A stretch of DNA of 64,000 nucleotides from NCBI GenBank assembly GCA_032173965.1, contig CM063294.1, positions 9,414,452 to 9,478,451 on the forward strand, written 5' to 3'. Below are positions 12,401 through 27,400 of the stretch, piece after piece; the stretch's first letter is position 1, and every line of letters starts with the position of its first letter. The notes under the pieces were generated by a model that worked only from the letters and a program-made list of their open reading frames with translations, searched no databases and was not told the DNA's origin. The translations under genes and the position numbers were made by a program. This DNA comes from Sitta carolinensis. Lineage: Eukaryota; Chordata; Aves; Passeriformes; Sittidae.

Positions 12401-15400
12401 AGCCTCCATCCTGCTTCAAGCTCTGCACTTACAAGCACCCAGCTCACTTGGAAAGGTAATAAAGAAAACACTGCTCAGAGGAAATCTGATGGAAAAGGAC
12501 AAAGCCTTAGGTTCAAGCTACACTGTAAGATGACAGCAAGCCTCTGTGCAGGACATTTCTGCTGAGACCTTCCCAGCCTGCATCCAGATGACTCCTCTTC
12601 CATACAAATCAATAAAAGGAGATTTTAAACCAAAACTACCCAATCTCCATTACAATTTGGGAGGGGTGGAGGACAGTGGATTATTTCATCATACCACAGC
12701 AACCAGCACCTTTGGGAAGGGTGGACCTTTGCTCCTGGTCTGCAGCCAATTAAAAAAAACCACATCCCATTGCACTGTGTCTTGTTTAGCAGGATCTGCT
12801 GTCTAGGCCTGTTTTCTATCTGGTTTTCAAAAGGGCTGGAAGGAAAGTACCTTCTTTTGGGGAGTCCACTCCTCCTTCTTTGGCATAAAGGCAGTGTCCA
12901 AATCATTGGATTCCAAGAGCTTTTTAGTGGGCTTCCTCTGACGCTTGCTTTCGAAGTTTCCTGCAATGAAACCCTTCACATCAGATAAACAGGGGTTTTC
13001 TTGGCTTCAATCAGATTAAGACCATTAAGTAAATATCAGCCAACAGTTCAAAACAATCTGCTTCACCCTGTCTTTGGGATCATAAGCTCCTAGGGCAGAG
13101 ATGCCAATTACCTGCTTCTGTACAACTTCAATAAAAACAGACCTCAGTCTGCCATGACCTTCAGGCTCACCTCAATATGTAATATAAAAATCCACCCACA
13201 GAAGAGAGGCTGTGAACTCACTGCCAGCAGGTAACACATGCTGGCAGCACAATTCACATCATAATTTCCCCAACACTTTGATCTGCATAAGCCAGTCCTA
13301 CCACTGACACAGCCCTGCCCCCTCACACCAGCATTCATGCTGCTGTAGTAAACAGGCTGAAGATCACAATCCTGTCTAAACCTATTTGAGAAAAGACACC
13401 CCAACAAAACTAGGTGTAACCTGCACTATTTCCTACAAAATTTATGCTGGCCTTCAGGAGGTAGCAAGTTGCTAGACCTGGGCTTCTTTATTAATTTTGG
13501 CAACAGGATAAACTTAGAACCAGGAAATGCTGATGCTCAGTGCAGATACTTCACAGACACAGCCTATTACTCACCCCACCTCATTCATCCCCTGGCTTGG
13601 ACAGTCTCAGCTGTGCCCTTTGACACCTCTGTAGGCATTGCTCATCCATAATACTCCTAACCCTCATTCTGCCCACTCTATGCTTCAGCAAGAGGTGAGG
13701 GGAAATGAGGGGAAAGTGCTACACGACCTCTGAGACTGGTTGTTTGCTCCCACTGCTGCAGCCAGTTCTGTTCTCCTGCATCTCCCATCTTGGGTTCAAA
13801 TCCTCAGTTTTTCCTCCTTTAATCCTCTCCAACTTCCCACTTCCATGTGACACCCACAAGTCTCCAGAGACAATCCCTCTTTCCTCACACATGACAGGCT
13901 AACTGACCTCTCACTGACCATAAATCTGCCTGCTTGGTTTATTTACTTTTTGACTACATGCCCTTTAAAATTAGTGTTCCCTCCAAGGTAGCACAGCCAG
14001 AACACCAGGGCTTTAACTCTGAACATGTCTTTAGATGCTATCAGAGAATAAACATACTGAAAGGAGACGCTGAGACTGACACTGCTGGAAAGGGAAAAGG
14101 CCCCTCAAACCACACTCCTTCTACACCATGCCTTACAGAAAGCAAAGGTCCTGGCTTGCTGCTCAAACAAGTCTCCAAAAATTTCTACAGCTACTTAGAG
14201 AACCTCTTCAGGGGAAATTCTTTCCAGAGGTCACTTTGTGCTACAGCACCCTGAGCTCCCTAGGAGAGCAAAAGATCACTCCATGAGCAATGAAGCCTAG
14301 ATTTTGTGCATCACCCTCAGCACAGCAATGCTCATCCAAAGAGGTTAACAGCACCAAGAAACCATCAAGCTAAAGGAGTGTCACTGTTTGGAAGCACAGA
14401 CAGCAAGGACTCAGAGAAGGAGTTGTGGCCTCCTTCATTCGGACTAAAGAGGCATTCTGTGCCAGGGTCTAAGGAGGACCACCATGGTCTACAGAAAGCC
14501 AACAGTACCAGGTCACTGGACACCCTTGCACCTGCCCTCCCTGCCTTCTCAACACACTAACAGGCAGTGAGTGAAGGAGGGCAAGAACAAACAGAGCAAC
14601 AGCCACTGACCTTTTCATGCTGCCCCAGGTGTCATTTTCCACTGAACTTGTGTTACTTTCACTTACAAAAGCAGCATCGCACAACCTGCCACTTACCTGA
14701 TTTCAGGAATCCCTCTTCTGCATCTGGAGAAGCAGAAACTTCAGAAACATCTGAGGAAGACAGAACCACCACTGGAAAATCTGAAGATCCTCCTGGAACT
14801 TGATTAGGGGGATCAGTGGAGTGGGATCCTAGTTCTGAGAAGGAACACTCTGCTTCAAGGACGGGAGGGGACTCTTTGGTTGAAGATGGAGTTGAAACCA
14901 AAGAACTTGGCCCCCGCTGGGTATCTCTGTCAGGACTGCACTGTGCAGCAACGCCTCCTTCAAATTCAGACCTCGCCACAGAATTCACCTGGCATGGTGA
15001 AATATGTTGGTGAAAACATTCATCCTGCATGGCACTGCACACAGCAAGAACACTCAGCCACCACGAACATAAACACACACAGACCAGAGCCCTGGAGTAA
15101 TAACCATGAAGAGCACATTGGCCTTCACCCACCTTTTGCAATTGCTCCTGGCCCTTCTTTGATTTTTTCTTGGGTGCAAACAAGTGATCATATTCTTCTG
15201 CATATTCCAGAAGCCGTTTACTCGGCTTTCTAAGGCGCTTCCTCTCTGAATGTGCTAAGAAAAAGGAAAGCAGCTTCAAGACTGTGTTTCTGAGATGATC
15301 ACAAGATATCTGTGGACAACAGCTCTTCCTGCCTTCTCTTCCAGAGGTTCCATGTGGGAAGAGCTGATAATTCTTTCTCTTTGGGACAGCCTAAAAATTT

Positions 15401-18400
15401 TTTGAGTTTCCTATTTTCCAAAATCCCAACTTAGCAGAGGTGTTTTTAAGGACTTCAAGCAGTTCAGGTAAGAAATCAAAACATATCAGACTGAGAGGCT
15501 CCTGAAATTTCACCCAACATGTCCCTACAAGCTACATCTACCTTGACTGCAGTGCTTCTACCAGAATCAAAGGCCAGTAGCAACTCATTTCTTTTTTGCT
15601 GTTTACCCAAACTCTTCTGGTTTTGGTGCAGGGGCACAGGCACACACTGTTTTCCCATAACACAGTTCAGTCACTAGTTTCACTAGGAACACGTAAGCTT
15701 AATTCCTTTCCTTCCCCCCCCCCCGGCAGTTTTTTATATACTAAGAATTCCCCATCTGCTACTGTGAGCACATTTATTGCTTTGTTTATTCCACAATGAG
15801 ATCAGGGAGCCAGTGACTGTGACACTTCTTGTCTGCACAGTGTGGTACCATTGCAAGGTAAAAGGTGTTTCCTCACCACAGCCCTAACCACCCGTGCTAC
15901 CCCATCTCAACACACCAACACAGGGCAAGTTCCAAAAAACTGAACCCTGACACTCTGTAGCATCTCTTCTCACCAAGCTACAAAAACAAGGTGATGAACA
16001 TTTATGTATCTTTTTCCACTTTCCAGAATACTTCTGACTCTCTCTGACTTTTCTCCTTTTTTTAGCATTCGAAATAATTAAATAGTACTGCCCATAGTTT
16101 TCCCCTAGTCATGAAAACACCTGTGGTCTCCTGGAAGTTTTGGAACAAACAGTAAGTTGCTTCATTTCATCTGTAGGTGGCTTTTTCTTCTTTAAAACGG
16201 AAGCATTTCATAACAAAGCATTTCAATGCAAGGCTTTAGAACAGGGATGTTGGACAAGACTGCTACATTTTATTGTGGCTTTGTGGTTAAACAAGCATGA
16301 AAATGTCAAACTAGGCCAAAAGAGAAGAAAGAAACAACTTTCTCAAACACAGCTATTTTCAGGCTCTATTAACACTCTGCACAGGTGTGAGTGAAACACA
16401 CATTTCAGCACATAAGCAGTTATGGGATGAGTATTCTCACTAGGCACCTATTTAGAGCCCCAAAGCCATGCAGCAGAGTACACAGCACTGTGCCAAAAGG
16501 GCTGGCTTAACTGCTCTTTGTTCCTAAAGGGAATCCCTTACAAGAATCCCAAATGCAGACTGACAGTGGCAAATCGCAGACCTGATGAAACTATTATTTA
16601 TAAAATTGGTTTACATCAGCCAATTCCACCAATCTTTGCTTTTGCTTTATTTGCTCTAAACCACTGTAAAAGGTCTGTGGCAAAATTAAGCTCGATGCTG
16701 CCATTTAACTCTGATGAAGACTTTATGAAGTTTGAGCTTAGTGGAAATGGCAGTTGTGACTACGATCTGTTCTGATCTCTTACACTGAATCTGCATGCTG
16801 TGGGCAAGGATGGGTCACATATTTTCAAAGAACTGCAGTCAGTCCAGTTTCCAGCATCAGTTTCTCTACTTTCTAGGCCTTGCCCAAAATAAAGGAATGG
16901 TCTCAACACAGCATTAGAGGTTTATTCAGCCCCTCTCAGCACCTCCTCTTCCCTAGCTCTCGTTGCAGACCTTTATCTTCACCTCACACAGCATCACTGC
17001 AGGGATGCTTCAACTGCCAAACCATCACAAAGCCGTAAGAACCCATCTGGATCTCAGTGTGAAGGAAGAACCCACAGCACAGCCCAGAATGTGCATCCTC
17101 TCAGCTGCTCTAGAGAGACTTCAACCCTCAAAAAAACACAGACTCAGCCAGAGAGTCAGTGAATGATTAAGCTGGTCATGACTTAAAACCAGAACTTTTA
17201 CCCCATGTGTTACACCCTATAGGCTTGTTTTCCATGCCTGCTGCAACTTGCCTTGGGCAGGTCCCACAACCACCAAGCCCGGAGATGCCTTTGCCACAAC
17301 TGAAAGAGAAGGGCAGGCCGCCTCCAGCAACCACAGAAAGCAAAATATACACATTGAAATGTGCACTGAGGGAATACATAACTGACAGAATGCACACAGG
17401 CTCAAAATTATGATGAGTTGTATTATTTATGATCCTACAATTAGATTAGAGCAATTTAGTTTGGTGAAACCGACATAAAACCTAATTTTATTGGTTTCAT
17501 TAGGGTGTGTTTCCCCAGATTCCCTGCAGAAGCCAGAGGATGGTACACGTTGAATATGGCTCTGTTGGCCCTATTCCTTACACACACCTTTTTATTTCCT
17601 CCTTTGGCTTTAACCAAAAGTCCCCACCTCTGTGGGAGAGGCAGGGCTCTCTTGCCTTTTGGTCCTCAGAACCCTCCTCCTGCCTAGGTCACTTCCTTTC
17701 CAAAGCTGCTGCCTTACTTCCGTCTGCCATATTCCAGACCCACCTCCAGCCCAGCCTCCCTGGCAGCTTCCCTCTCTTCTGTTCTCTCTTTCACCCATCA
17801 GGAAGCCACACCACAACTGTAAATTAGGAAATCTGTGGGGCTCTACAATTCACTATGAGGAGCTAATAAAATTCCACACTAAACCCCCCAAAAATCCCAA
17901 CACATTGTCTTGAGGAAATTCTACAGAACAAACCAAAGACAAACTGTTTCAAACAGCACAATGAAAGATAAAAAACAGAGCAGCCATTGAGGCTCAGTTT
18001 CCTGGAACTTTCTAGCACTGACCTATCCCACTAACACCAAGCTTACGGTTCTAAGGAACACATTATGAAGGTGCAAGTTAAAAAAAAAAAAATCCCAGGC
18101 TCAGAAGGATTCTTATTTTACCTTTCACTGTGGAACAACTAAAGATTTTTAATGTGTGTAAAATTTTCTGACCAATAACCCGAGTACAAGCTCATAATTA
18201 ACCTGCCTCTTTTGTTCTCTGTGCTTACAGAGAACTCCAACCAGGGTCCCACACTTTCTTCTGCTCAGACATAGACATCTTCACATTGTCAAACAGCCAC
18301 AAGTTCTGTAACTTATCCTTTAAATGAAAAAGTGTAAAATGTATACAAATACTCTGGCGCAAGTCCAGCTCCCTTACCTTGTGCAGAGAATTCAGACTGG

Positions 18401-21400
18401 GGAGCAAAGTTGCCAAGCTCTGTTTCTGAGTCCATCACACTGGTGTTTGGCTTACCACATACATTCAAACGTTTATCAACTAAGTCTAAACGATTCTTAA
18501 AGTCCTGAACTGCCAGGTCTCCCTCAAGCACCTTTGAATGAGGGGAATGCCTACGTCCCAAGCACTCATTTCCCTTCAGTGAAAAGCCACGAGAATTCAG
18601 GCCAAAGGCACTCTCCAAGTTTCCTTGTTCCCTAGATCTACTGATGTGCTTATTAGATCTAGCACTGCTTTGGTTAAAACGCTGCCATCGCTTTTTGGGT
18701 GCTACGTGATTTATATCATTAGACTCATCACCAAGAGAGCTCTCACTATTTGCCTCTGAATCCAAGTCTGGACTCTCCCCATTTTCAGCAGAATTGCAGC
18801 TCTCATTATTTCTACCAGCTTCAGGTCTCCTTCCAATACGACCTAAATTGTCATCAGATAAACAGGCAGATTCTTCATCAGTTGAATGCTCTGTTAAATC
18901 AATACACTCTTTCCTCTCAGTATCTTCTGCCTCATTCCCTAGAGGACTGGTAACTGAACTGTGCACACGGAATGCATGTTCTCCTGAATCTCTGGGTAAC
19001 CGACTTAGCAACTTACTTGGCCCTCCTGGTTTTAAGTCCTTTCTGTTTGAAACTGTTTTATCTCCAAGCTTTGATGACTGCTTAGATTTTGAACAGTTGC
19101 GTTTGGACATGCAATTTGTGCCATTTGTCCCAGAAACAGCAGCACTCGCAGGCTCCCTTTTACCAGTACCAATCCCTGCCACCTTGGTTGGAGGACTGCG
19201 TGAAAATGAGGAGTTGCTTAGAGTGGAGTTTGGAGTTACTGTTTCCTGGACACAATCTCCATTTTTTTCTATTTTATATGGGGGACCTACAATAGACAAA
19301 GACTTGAGACCACTTGCAGAATTGCTTCCAGAACCATCACCTGTGCTGGTATTTCGAAATGGGACTATATTTTGACCAGTCATCAGTTGCTGCTCTTTTG
19401 TCTTACTGTCATGCATATCCTTCAACATCATTAACAAGGTGCTGAATTTGTAATCTGGTTCAATAGGCAAACGACCATGGCCAGAGGCAGAAGAGAAAAG
19501 CAAAGGTACTGTGGCCTTTGGAGTGCCAGAGTCACTGGCATCATCATTCATGGACCGATAGGACAGTTCCTTCAGCTCTGACAGAACGTGCTTCACCACG
19601 GCTGTTTCAATTTCAGCAGAATCCCTGGGTTTCTCATGCATGTTGTTTAACAGTTTCTGACCATCAACTTTTCCACTTCTCTGAAGAGAATCTCTCGGAA
19701 GGCCAGAGAAACCTTTGGTATCTGAAGAGCAGCGATTGACACCACCCTCCTCTTCTGCAAGAGAAGGCTCCAACCCAGCAACCTTTTCTTTATGCTTACA
19801 TTTTATACTCCTGATTCGGGGTAATTTCACACTTTTCGGTTTCAAGATTGCTTGATTTGTAACAGCAGGCCAGGAGCTGTCCTTGGAAACACTTTGGGGG
19901 GTAGTGTGCTTGTTTGCTAGGGAAAGATTGTAATTTCTCACATCTGAAGAGCGCTCAAGAGATGTCAATGACATCTCAGCATCAGAGAAACCTACTTCAA
20001 GCTCCCCATCTGCAAATTCAGCATCAAGTCTGTTGGGTACAGAACCTCCCAGAGGTTTGCGGTCTCTGTGCGACTTCTTCCTGGCCCTTCTGCTGCTCTT
20101 CTGAGAAAGATACATGGAAAGCTTAATGTTTCCACTTGATGTCATAGGAAAGTCCTTCTCCACTTTATCTGAAGAATCACTAACTTCAAGAGCACTAGAG
20201 GCTCTCTCTGAACTTTGGTCCATGGTATCTACATCACTGTTCCCACCATCAGAGAGGGAAGAGGATGAATCTGATTCAGTTTGTTTTTTCTCAACACCAG
20301 CATCAGATGCAGAATAGTGTATTTGTAACTTGGAACTGCACAAAATGCCCAGGGAGCTCTTCTCTCTCTCAAAAGATGGGCTGGAAAACAAATCCCCTTG
20401 GAGAGTGTTTTTCAGAGCATCACTTCTACGATTCTCATAGTCCAGTTTTAAAGGTGTCTTTTCAAAACGTCTTTCTCCAAGGGAGGAAAGCAAATGATTT
20501 TCCCTGGTGCTACTGGACGCTGTGAGGCTGTTGGCAATCCTGCGAAGCTCGTGAGACGCGTGTTTCTCTGGTAGGTCCCCGACAATCACGTTTCTAACTA
20601 TGCTCTCTGGTGTTTTGTCTTTGATTTCTTCCCTCGATGCTTCTCCTCTTGTGCCGCTCTTTTTTACTCTAGTCCTTTTCCTGCTTTCGGAGGTTGTTTT
20701 CACGTGTGGCTTGATGTGCAATTTTCCTTTTTCACTGGCCACGTGTCTGGAGTCAAAGGCCAAGGATTTCAAGCAGCCATTCAGCTGTGTGTCCCTTTCT
20801 GCTCCAGGGCCGTTGGTGTAGAATTCCAACTGCACGTCCTTCTCGCTGTCCGGCTCGCTGGAGTTCTGGCTGCACTTCTGATCCTCTGGCTCCCCGAGAA
20901 GAATGTCTTCTGCCTGCCCAACACTGACTTCCCATTTAGCCCTAAATCTCTGAGGAACCTTAAAAGTTGGAGACAAAAAAAAAAAAGACAAAATTTGAGT
21001 AGGTAACTAAAGAGATAAAATCGAGGAGCACAAGGCACAGAACACAGTGAGACATTCCTGCATTTTGCATCTTTAAGACAATCACATGCATTCCCTGAGA
21101 CTGTCTGGCAGACACAGGAAGTACTGCTCCTGGGTAAGCACCCTGCATTCCAGCTAAGCCCTGTGCATTCCCAGAACAGTAAAAAGGTCCCTGGCAAGTA
21201 CGGGTCTTCAAGGAACCAGATGTCTTGGCATCCCAACACATCAGCTTGTAAAGGGCAATGCATATGGTATGGATCCCTGGCACAGAAATGCAAAGCTACA
21301 GGTAGCAAGCCTCACAAGGCAAATGCAGCATTGTTTTCCTCAAAATATTTGAGCAGACCTGTTTGTTGTGCTCATTGTAGATTCTTCCTGCATCCCCTGA

Positions 21401-24400
21401 ATTCAGAACACGATCTGCCCTCTCCATCAACTCACCTCGGGACAAACATAAAATCCACACACATCTAAGATGTGCTCTATCAAGTTCACAATGTCCATTC
21501 CTGAGAAGCCTCCCAGTTTAACTCTGTATCTTTAGAAAAACCAGAAAGCTCTCTGCATACTTAACAAGAACCTCTGCTAATACTCAAAATCAACAAGAAA
21601 CTTGTTTCTTATCTGCATGTGTAGTTTTTGGCTGCACAACAGCAACCCAAAAGCTTCACAACTGCTCCTAAAATAAAAACCAATTCCAAAGCAGGAGGAG
21701 CAACACACATTGCTGACACTTTTCTTTTAAAGAAAAACCCAAACCAACCAAGCCTCATCTCAGCAGACTGAAGAAGTTTTATGAAGTCTGATAGCAATCC
21801 AGCCAAATACTCTCAACTTTGCATCAATTTTGGCTTCCGGGGTGCAAACCTGGACATTTATGTGAGCAACAAACATTTGATTCCCTCTACTGCAGGCATG
21901 CTGGTACTCCATTTACATAGAGAATGAGACTTCAGCCACGCAGCACTTCTAGAACAAGAGAAGTTACTTGGGATCATGTCACTAGTTTTTAAGAGGGCTG
22001 AGAGCACAAGGAAAGAAGTCCTTAAAGAAGATACTGAACATGCCCTTGAAAAAGAAAAACCAAATAAGGTCGCTGCCCCCAGGGACTCATATCTTCAAGA
22101 GCACATTTAATCTGATGGTTCTGCACTAACATAGGCTATATAAAGCTTTAGAGTAAGAGAAAAAGAAAAAACAGATACCATTGCCTAGTATAACTATTTG
22201 CTCTCTTACAGTAACAGAGTAGCCTCTGTAGTTCTTCACTTCAGCAATTCTAACGAGTTAATTTCTGCAGTCACCTTCCTAAAGACATAGACCAGACCCC
22301 TGTGTCACATTACATTAACTGGCTTCAACTGCTCAGGGCTGTTATGTTTGGAAACGGAGATGGTGCGATCAGCCACAAAACTCATTCCCAAAGGCTCACT
22401 GACAAAGCATTTTCCAAGTCAAATTATAAGTCCTAACAGGTTTCTATAAAGAGAATTACTGAAGGGAGTGCTAAAAACCCCACTGCTTTATCTCAGCCAG
22501 TGATCTAGTGAAGCATGCAACTCCACCTCTGTTTCAGATCAGCCAGAGGAGGCTGCCAAAGCAGAGAACTTTTTTAGCAGTGCTGCAATCCACATCAGGA
22601 GAGGGCTGTGCTGCTGAACAGAACCCACACCAACACAGCCCAGATTCCTCTGCCTTCCAAGCTGTCCAGGGCAATAGAAGCAGCAGGCCACACCCCAACA
22701 CAGAAGAGAGCCTGGAAAACTCCTGGCAGTTTATAAACTATGTTGCTGTAAGGACACAAAGAATCCTTTCCCTGGCTGCCTTGCTGCAGTCAGTCTCACA
22801 GAAGCTGTCAAAGTACAAATCCAGGCACAAAGGAATATTTTGTACTGTGCAGATTCAAAGAAATAAAAACATATTCCACAAAACAGCTTTCACCTTATGT
22901 TTGTAGCCTTTTTCCTTTTGCTTTCCTCTTTTCCGGAGAACAGGCAGCTCTTCAAACTGATGCCTCCCTTCAAAGAGGACAATAGCTTTCCCAGCAACCC
23001 AGGTTTTCTCTGAAGGTTCTCCTAAGGCATCCACATAGTACTCTCGGTATGGTTTCTGACTGGAAACTATTTCAACAAATTTAACAAAATTAACCTCTTG
23101 TATATAACAGAATAAAGACACAAAAAGAGACATAGAAAACAGTAATAATTTGAGAGGTAATTTTCAATTACATTTTACTCAACATTCCCACATAAATGCC
23201 AGTTCTGGGGATTTCTACTCACAACTAAGGGAGACCCATTTGATTGCTGCTCTCTATATTCTACATTGCTACTCTATTTTTGTTTGGGCTTTTTTTTCTT
23301 ACAAACAATTTATTAACATGCCTATGACTGGTCATATTCCTACAGCAAAGATTGCTTGCAAAATAGAAAAACCCTCTAAATATTTTTTCCTTGAGAGACA
23401 CAACACAGCAGGCAAAACATTTCTTTTCTGCTACTCCCTGATTAATGATTAAACAGTCCAGAGCACTTGACCGTTGGGAAAACACCATGGTACTGGCAAC
23501 ACCCAGAACTGACATCCTTCTGCATAGGATTTACTCACACAGGTTGAGCCTCCCCATCACAATACAACCCATCCTGTTCAGTGTTTTAATAGCAAACAAA
23601 GTCTTATTTAGGACACAAAACATGAACAGCAGCATTTAAGCAAACACATGCACACACACTGAAAAGATTAGGTGCAACATGACAACATTAGTTGCAAAGA
23701 GTCTCTCCATACTTCAGGCACCGAGATGTAGAGAAAGAGAAGAAATTTTAATCATAAGTCCACATTCAAAGATTCTTTAAAGTTACTTTCTAGGCAAGAA
23801 GGTTGAACACACATGGTACAAATAAGAACTGAATCAATACTGGGTGTGCCGGTGGAAAAGGACAGGTTACAAGCATTAGAACAGAGCAAACTTGAAAACA
23901 AAAGATATAAACTTCTCCTGGAAACACCTTCACCCTGTGAACAGGCAGATTACACTTCCAGCCCATTTAGTTTGTGCTGCCTCTTCCAGGGTGCCAGCAC
24001 AGTGTGGCAGCCTGGCCTTAAGTGATGCTGAAATTGAGATTCTAACCAAGACCACTGAGAGGATGACAAACAATGACCAGAACAACATCAAACCAAGTGC
24101 AAAGATCACAGGCTTCATCCACCCCATTCACAGTTCTGGGACTCAAGCCATTGAGCCTAACACTTTCCAGCTCCAAATATCTTCCAAGTCAAGAGTTTGC
24201 TGAGAAAAGGTAAACTACCTTTAACTAAACACCATTCCCCAAATCCCAAGAGAAGAGCTTTCAGCACAAGTGACGAGGTTGAAGCAATCTGCCTTGTTTT
24301 GAAGGGCTTGTTCCCTTGGCAACAGGAGAGCCAAGACAGTAGGACTGTGTTTCCTACAGTGAACACATAGCCCAGCTCTTCCTGCCCAAAAGTGCCAGAG

Positions 24401-27400
24401 TTCAGATCCACCTGCTTTGCCACCTTGGCACAAGGAAAGGAGGACAAGCAGATTACATACAGCCACAGCTGGAATATACCATTTTCCACTGAGCTCCATT
24501 GCTTTGAACACAGGTAAAACAACCATAGGAGAGTCCATCATGTGGCTGGACATCAGGCCTTACTGGGACCTGCTAACAGAGCTTTTCCTCCCTACTGAAC
24601 TCCTTTATTAGAAATCCTCATGCACAGGCTGAGAGGGGAATACTGGACAGCTATATACATTAAATCCTGCCCAAAACTTCATGAGGAGGGATGTGGGGGA
24701 AAATATATATCACCATATCTTCTGGAAACATCTCTGACAGGATTCTGAGAGCTGGGGAAAAAACTATTTAAAACAGCACATTCAGTACTCTCTAGAATCA
24801 GAAAAAAATGCCTCCCAAAGGATGAAGGGAGGGTTGAAGAAAGAAGACTTCAGCAACCAGGCTTGGGGGAATGATGTGAGCACCACTTAGGAAAAGATAC
24901 TTCATGTCTCTAGAGAAACAGCAGTCGCTCCGAGCTGATGGCCACTCAAAAAGAACCCTACTCATGCCCAGCACTTGTGCTTAGGCTGGCAAGGGCCACA
25001 AAACCTGGAGACAAATACAGCAGTGAGTGGCAATCTCACCTGTCTAGAGCTGTCAGTGGCAGAGGGCACCAGTTCAAGGGGTTGCCAGCTGCCCAGAGAA
25101 CAAAAAAGAACCAGAAGGGGAAACCAGGAAAAAATAAGCCTTTCTGTCTGTGGCAGTCTCCCCGTGGCATCTGGTATACTAAAAGCAAACAATACCTCAT
25201 TTCCCTTCTGCTCTCTCCATCCTCACCTGTCTCTGTCTTGATCTTTTCAGACTCTTTCTCCCCTCCTGGCTCTCTCCTGTGGCCAAGCTGACACATCTCT
25301 GTCATATTTACCCATCTCTCCTCCTCACACTCAGCTCGCTCACACTATACCCTAAACATTCATAGAAGTGGCTCCATCTCTTGGTTTTCCCAGAATTTCT
25401 CTATCAACAGCCCCTTACTTTCTTGTGCCAAACAAGACCTAAAAATTTCACTTCCCTGCACATGCTCCCATCACACCTTCAGGCATTTAGCAGCTACACT
25501 GCACTATCCCACACTCCACTCCTCAGCCTCTCCAGCCTCCCATTCTCCAAGAACAACTGTATTCTCACACACTCCTATCTTCCCAGCTCTGCTTCCTCAC
25601 CTGTTGCACCTCTCTGATCCACCTCCTTTTTCTCTGCATAACTTTTCTGAGAGGCTGCTTTTTCTTCTGCACTGCCCTGAGCTTAGCCCAGCTATCTGTC
25701 CTTCCTACAGTCTGGGAAGAAAAATCTAAATGTCCAACAGCTATCTGTGCCACTTCACCACCCCCAGCCCCTTCTTCCTGCCACCTCCCTCATTTAGCTC
25801 TACTTTATGGATCCAGGTCTTGTTTTCCACAGCAGAGTATTTCTTCACACCTTTCAAAGCTGTCATACCCAACACCTCCACTTTGTGGTCTGAGGAGATA
25901 CAGTACCTTTCATTTTTGAGTGACAGTCCAGCACTGGGTCATGACAAATTGTGCATGGCCACCATGGGCGTCTGTTGAACTTGGCCCAAACAAGATCCCC
26001 AACTTCATACTTCACTGGAGGAGGTTTCTTCTTGGCTTGGATCTTTGGGGAAAAACCAGAACACAAGCAATCACTAAAGCTCCAGATGCTTTTGAAGAGA
26101 TTTGCCTCCCCCCCTGTGTGCAGATTACACGGGACAGCAGAGACATTTACATTAAAAAGCAAGTCCTGATTTTACTTAGTGGCTCCTACACCTTCAAAGA
26201 ACACAATGATTCTCCCCATTTTTCAGAAAGAACAAAACAATAAGAGGATTTGAGAAGGTTTTTGTTAATTTTTTTTTAACAAGTAACATGACCTCTGCTA
26301 AATGACTGCACTCAAACTTCACACATTTGAACAGGTAAATATTTGGAGTCACAACTAGACCCCCTTATTTCATCAACACATTTGTTCATTTCAAAGGCTG
26401 CAACATAGGAAAAAAGCAGTAGTAAGAGACAGTCAATTTTTCCTGACTGAAACTTGGTAAGGACAGCAAATTGTTTATCAATCAGAAAAAAGTTGGTATC
26501 TAGAAGTAAGTAACTTTCCTGCTTCTCAGAAAAAAGCTTCACCAGAAAATATTTGAGAAGATAGGTACAAAAGACAGATACAATCACAAAAAAAAATCTT
26601 ATATACTGATGTTTAGCTTGCATGAGCAGAGCTGGTGTTGCTTTGCCCCAAAACTCCAGAGCAGAAAGGGAGCACAGCAATCACCCCCCTCTAGGACACA
26701 GACAGACACACTGACCTTGCTGTCTCCAAAACCTGCTCACAAGTATCAACTCCACAGACACAGTCACCCAAACCTACTCAGGGTCTCAGGGCTGTGCAGC
26801 AGCCACGAGAACACCCAAATCTTTCAATACACAAACCCTAAAGCTGTTTAATGCCGTTTCTGTGTCACTGCCCGAGCTGAGAGCAGATCCGGTGCTGTCT
26901 GCGAAGCACGAAGCCTCTCTGGCTGGATGTGCTTTACCAGCAGGACCTCTGCCAAGGAGAGGATCTAGGAGTTTTGGTGCTGTGAATAATTGAGCCAAGA
27001 TGAGATACAATAGGTTTTCACAGGATACAAGAGTCCCTGTACCCAGCTGTGAGGTATCCTGCTTCACCATGTCCTAGGTGGGTTCAGCATTTTAGAAGCT
27101 CCAAGAAACATTTTAGGCGGTTTTCTGCCAATAAGTACGAGCTTATAAGCAATAATAATAAGCAATATGCTCCTCATTAAAGCTGTTACAGCACAAATAC
27201 ACACCTTTCTGCTTCACTTCTCCATCCTGCTAACCACCCTGCTCGAGGCACGTCTCTTGCCATACCCAGTTCAACATCCCAGCAACTAAAACACAACAGA
27301 CCTCTCCAATAAAAGGTATATTCCGTTTCTCATTGAGTTTTATGGGTCTTCTTCATATGGTTAAAGAAAACACAAAAGAACAAACCCTGTCACATAAAAA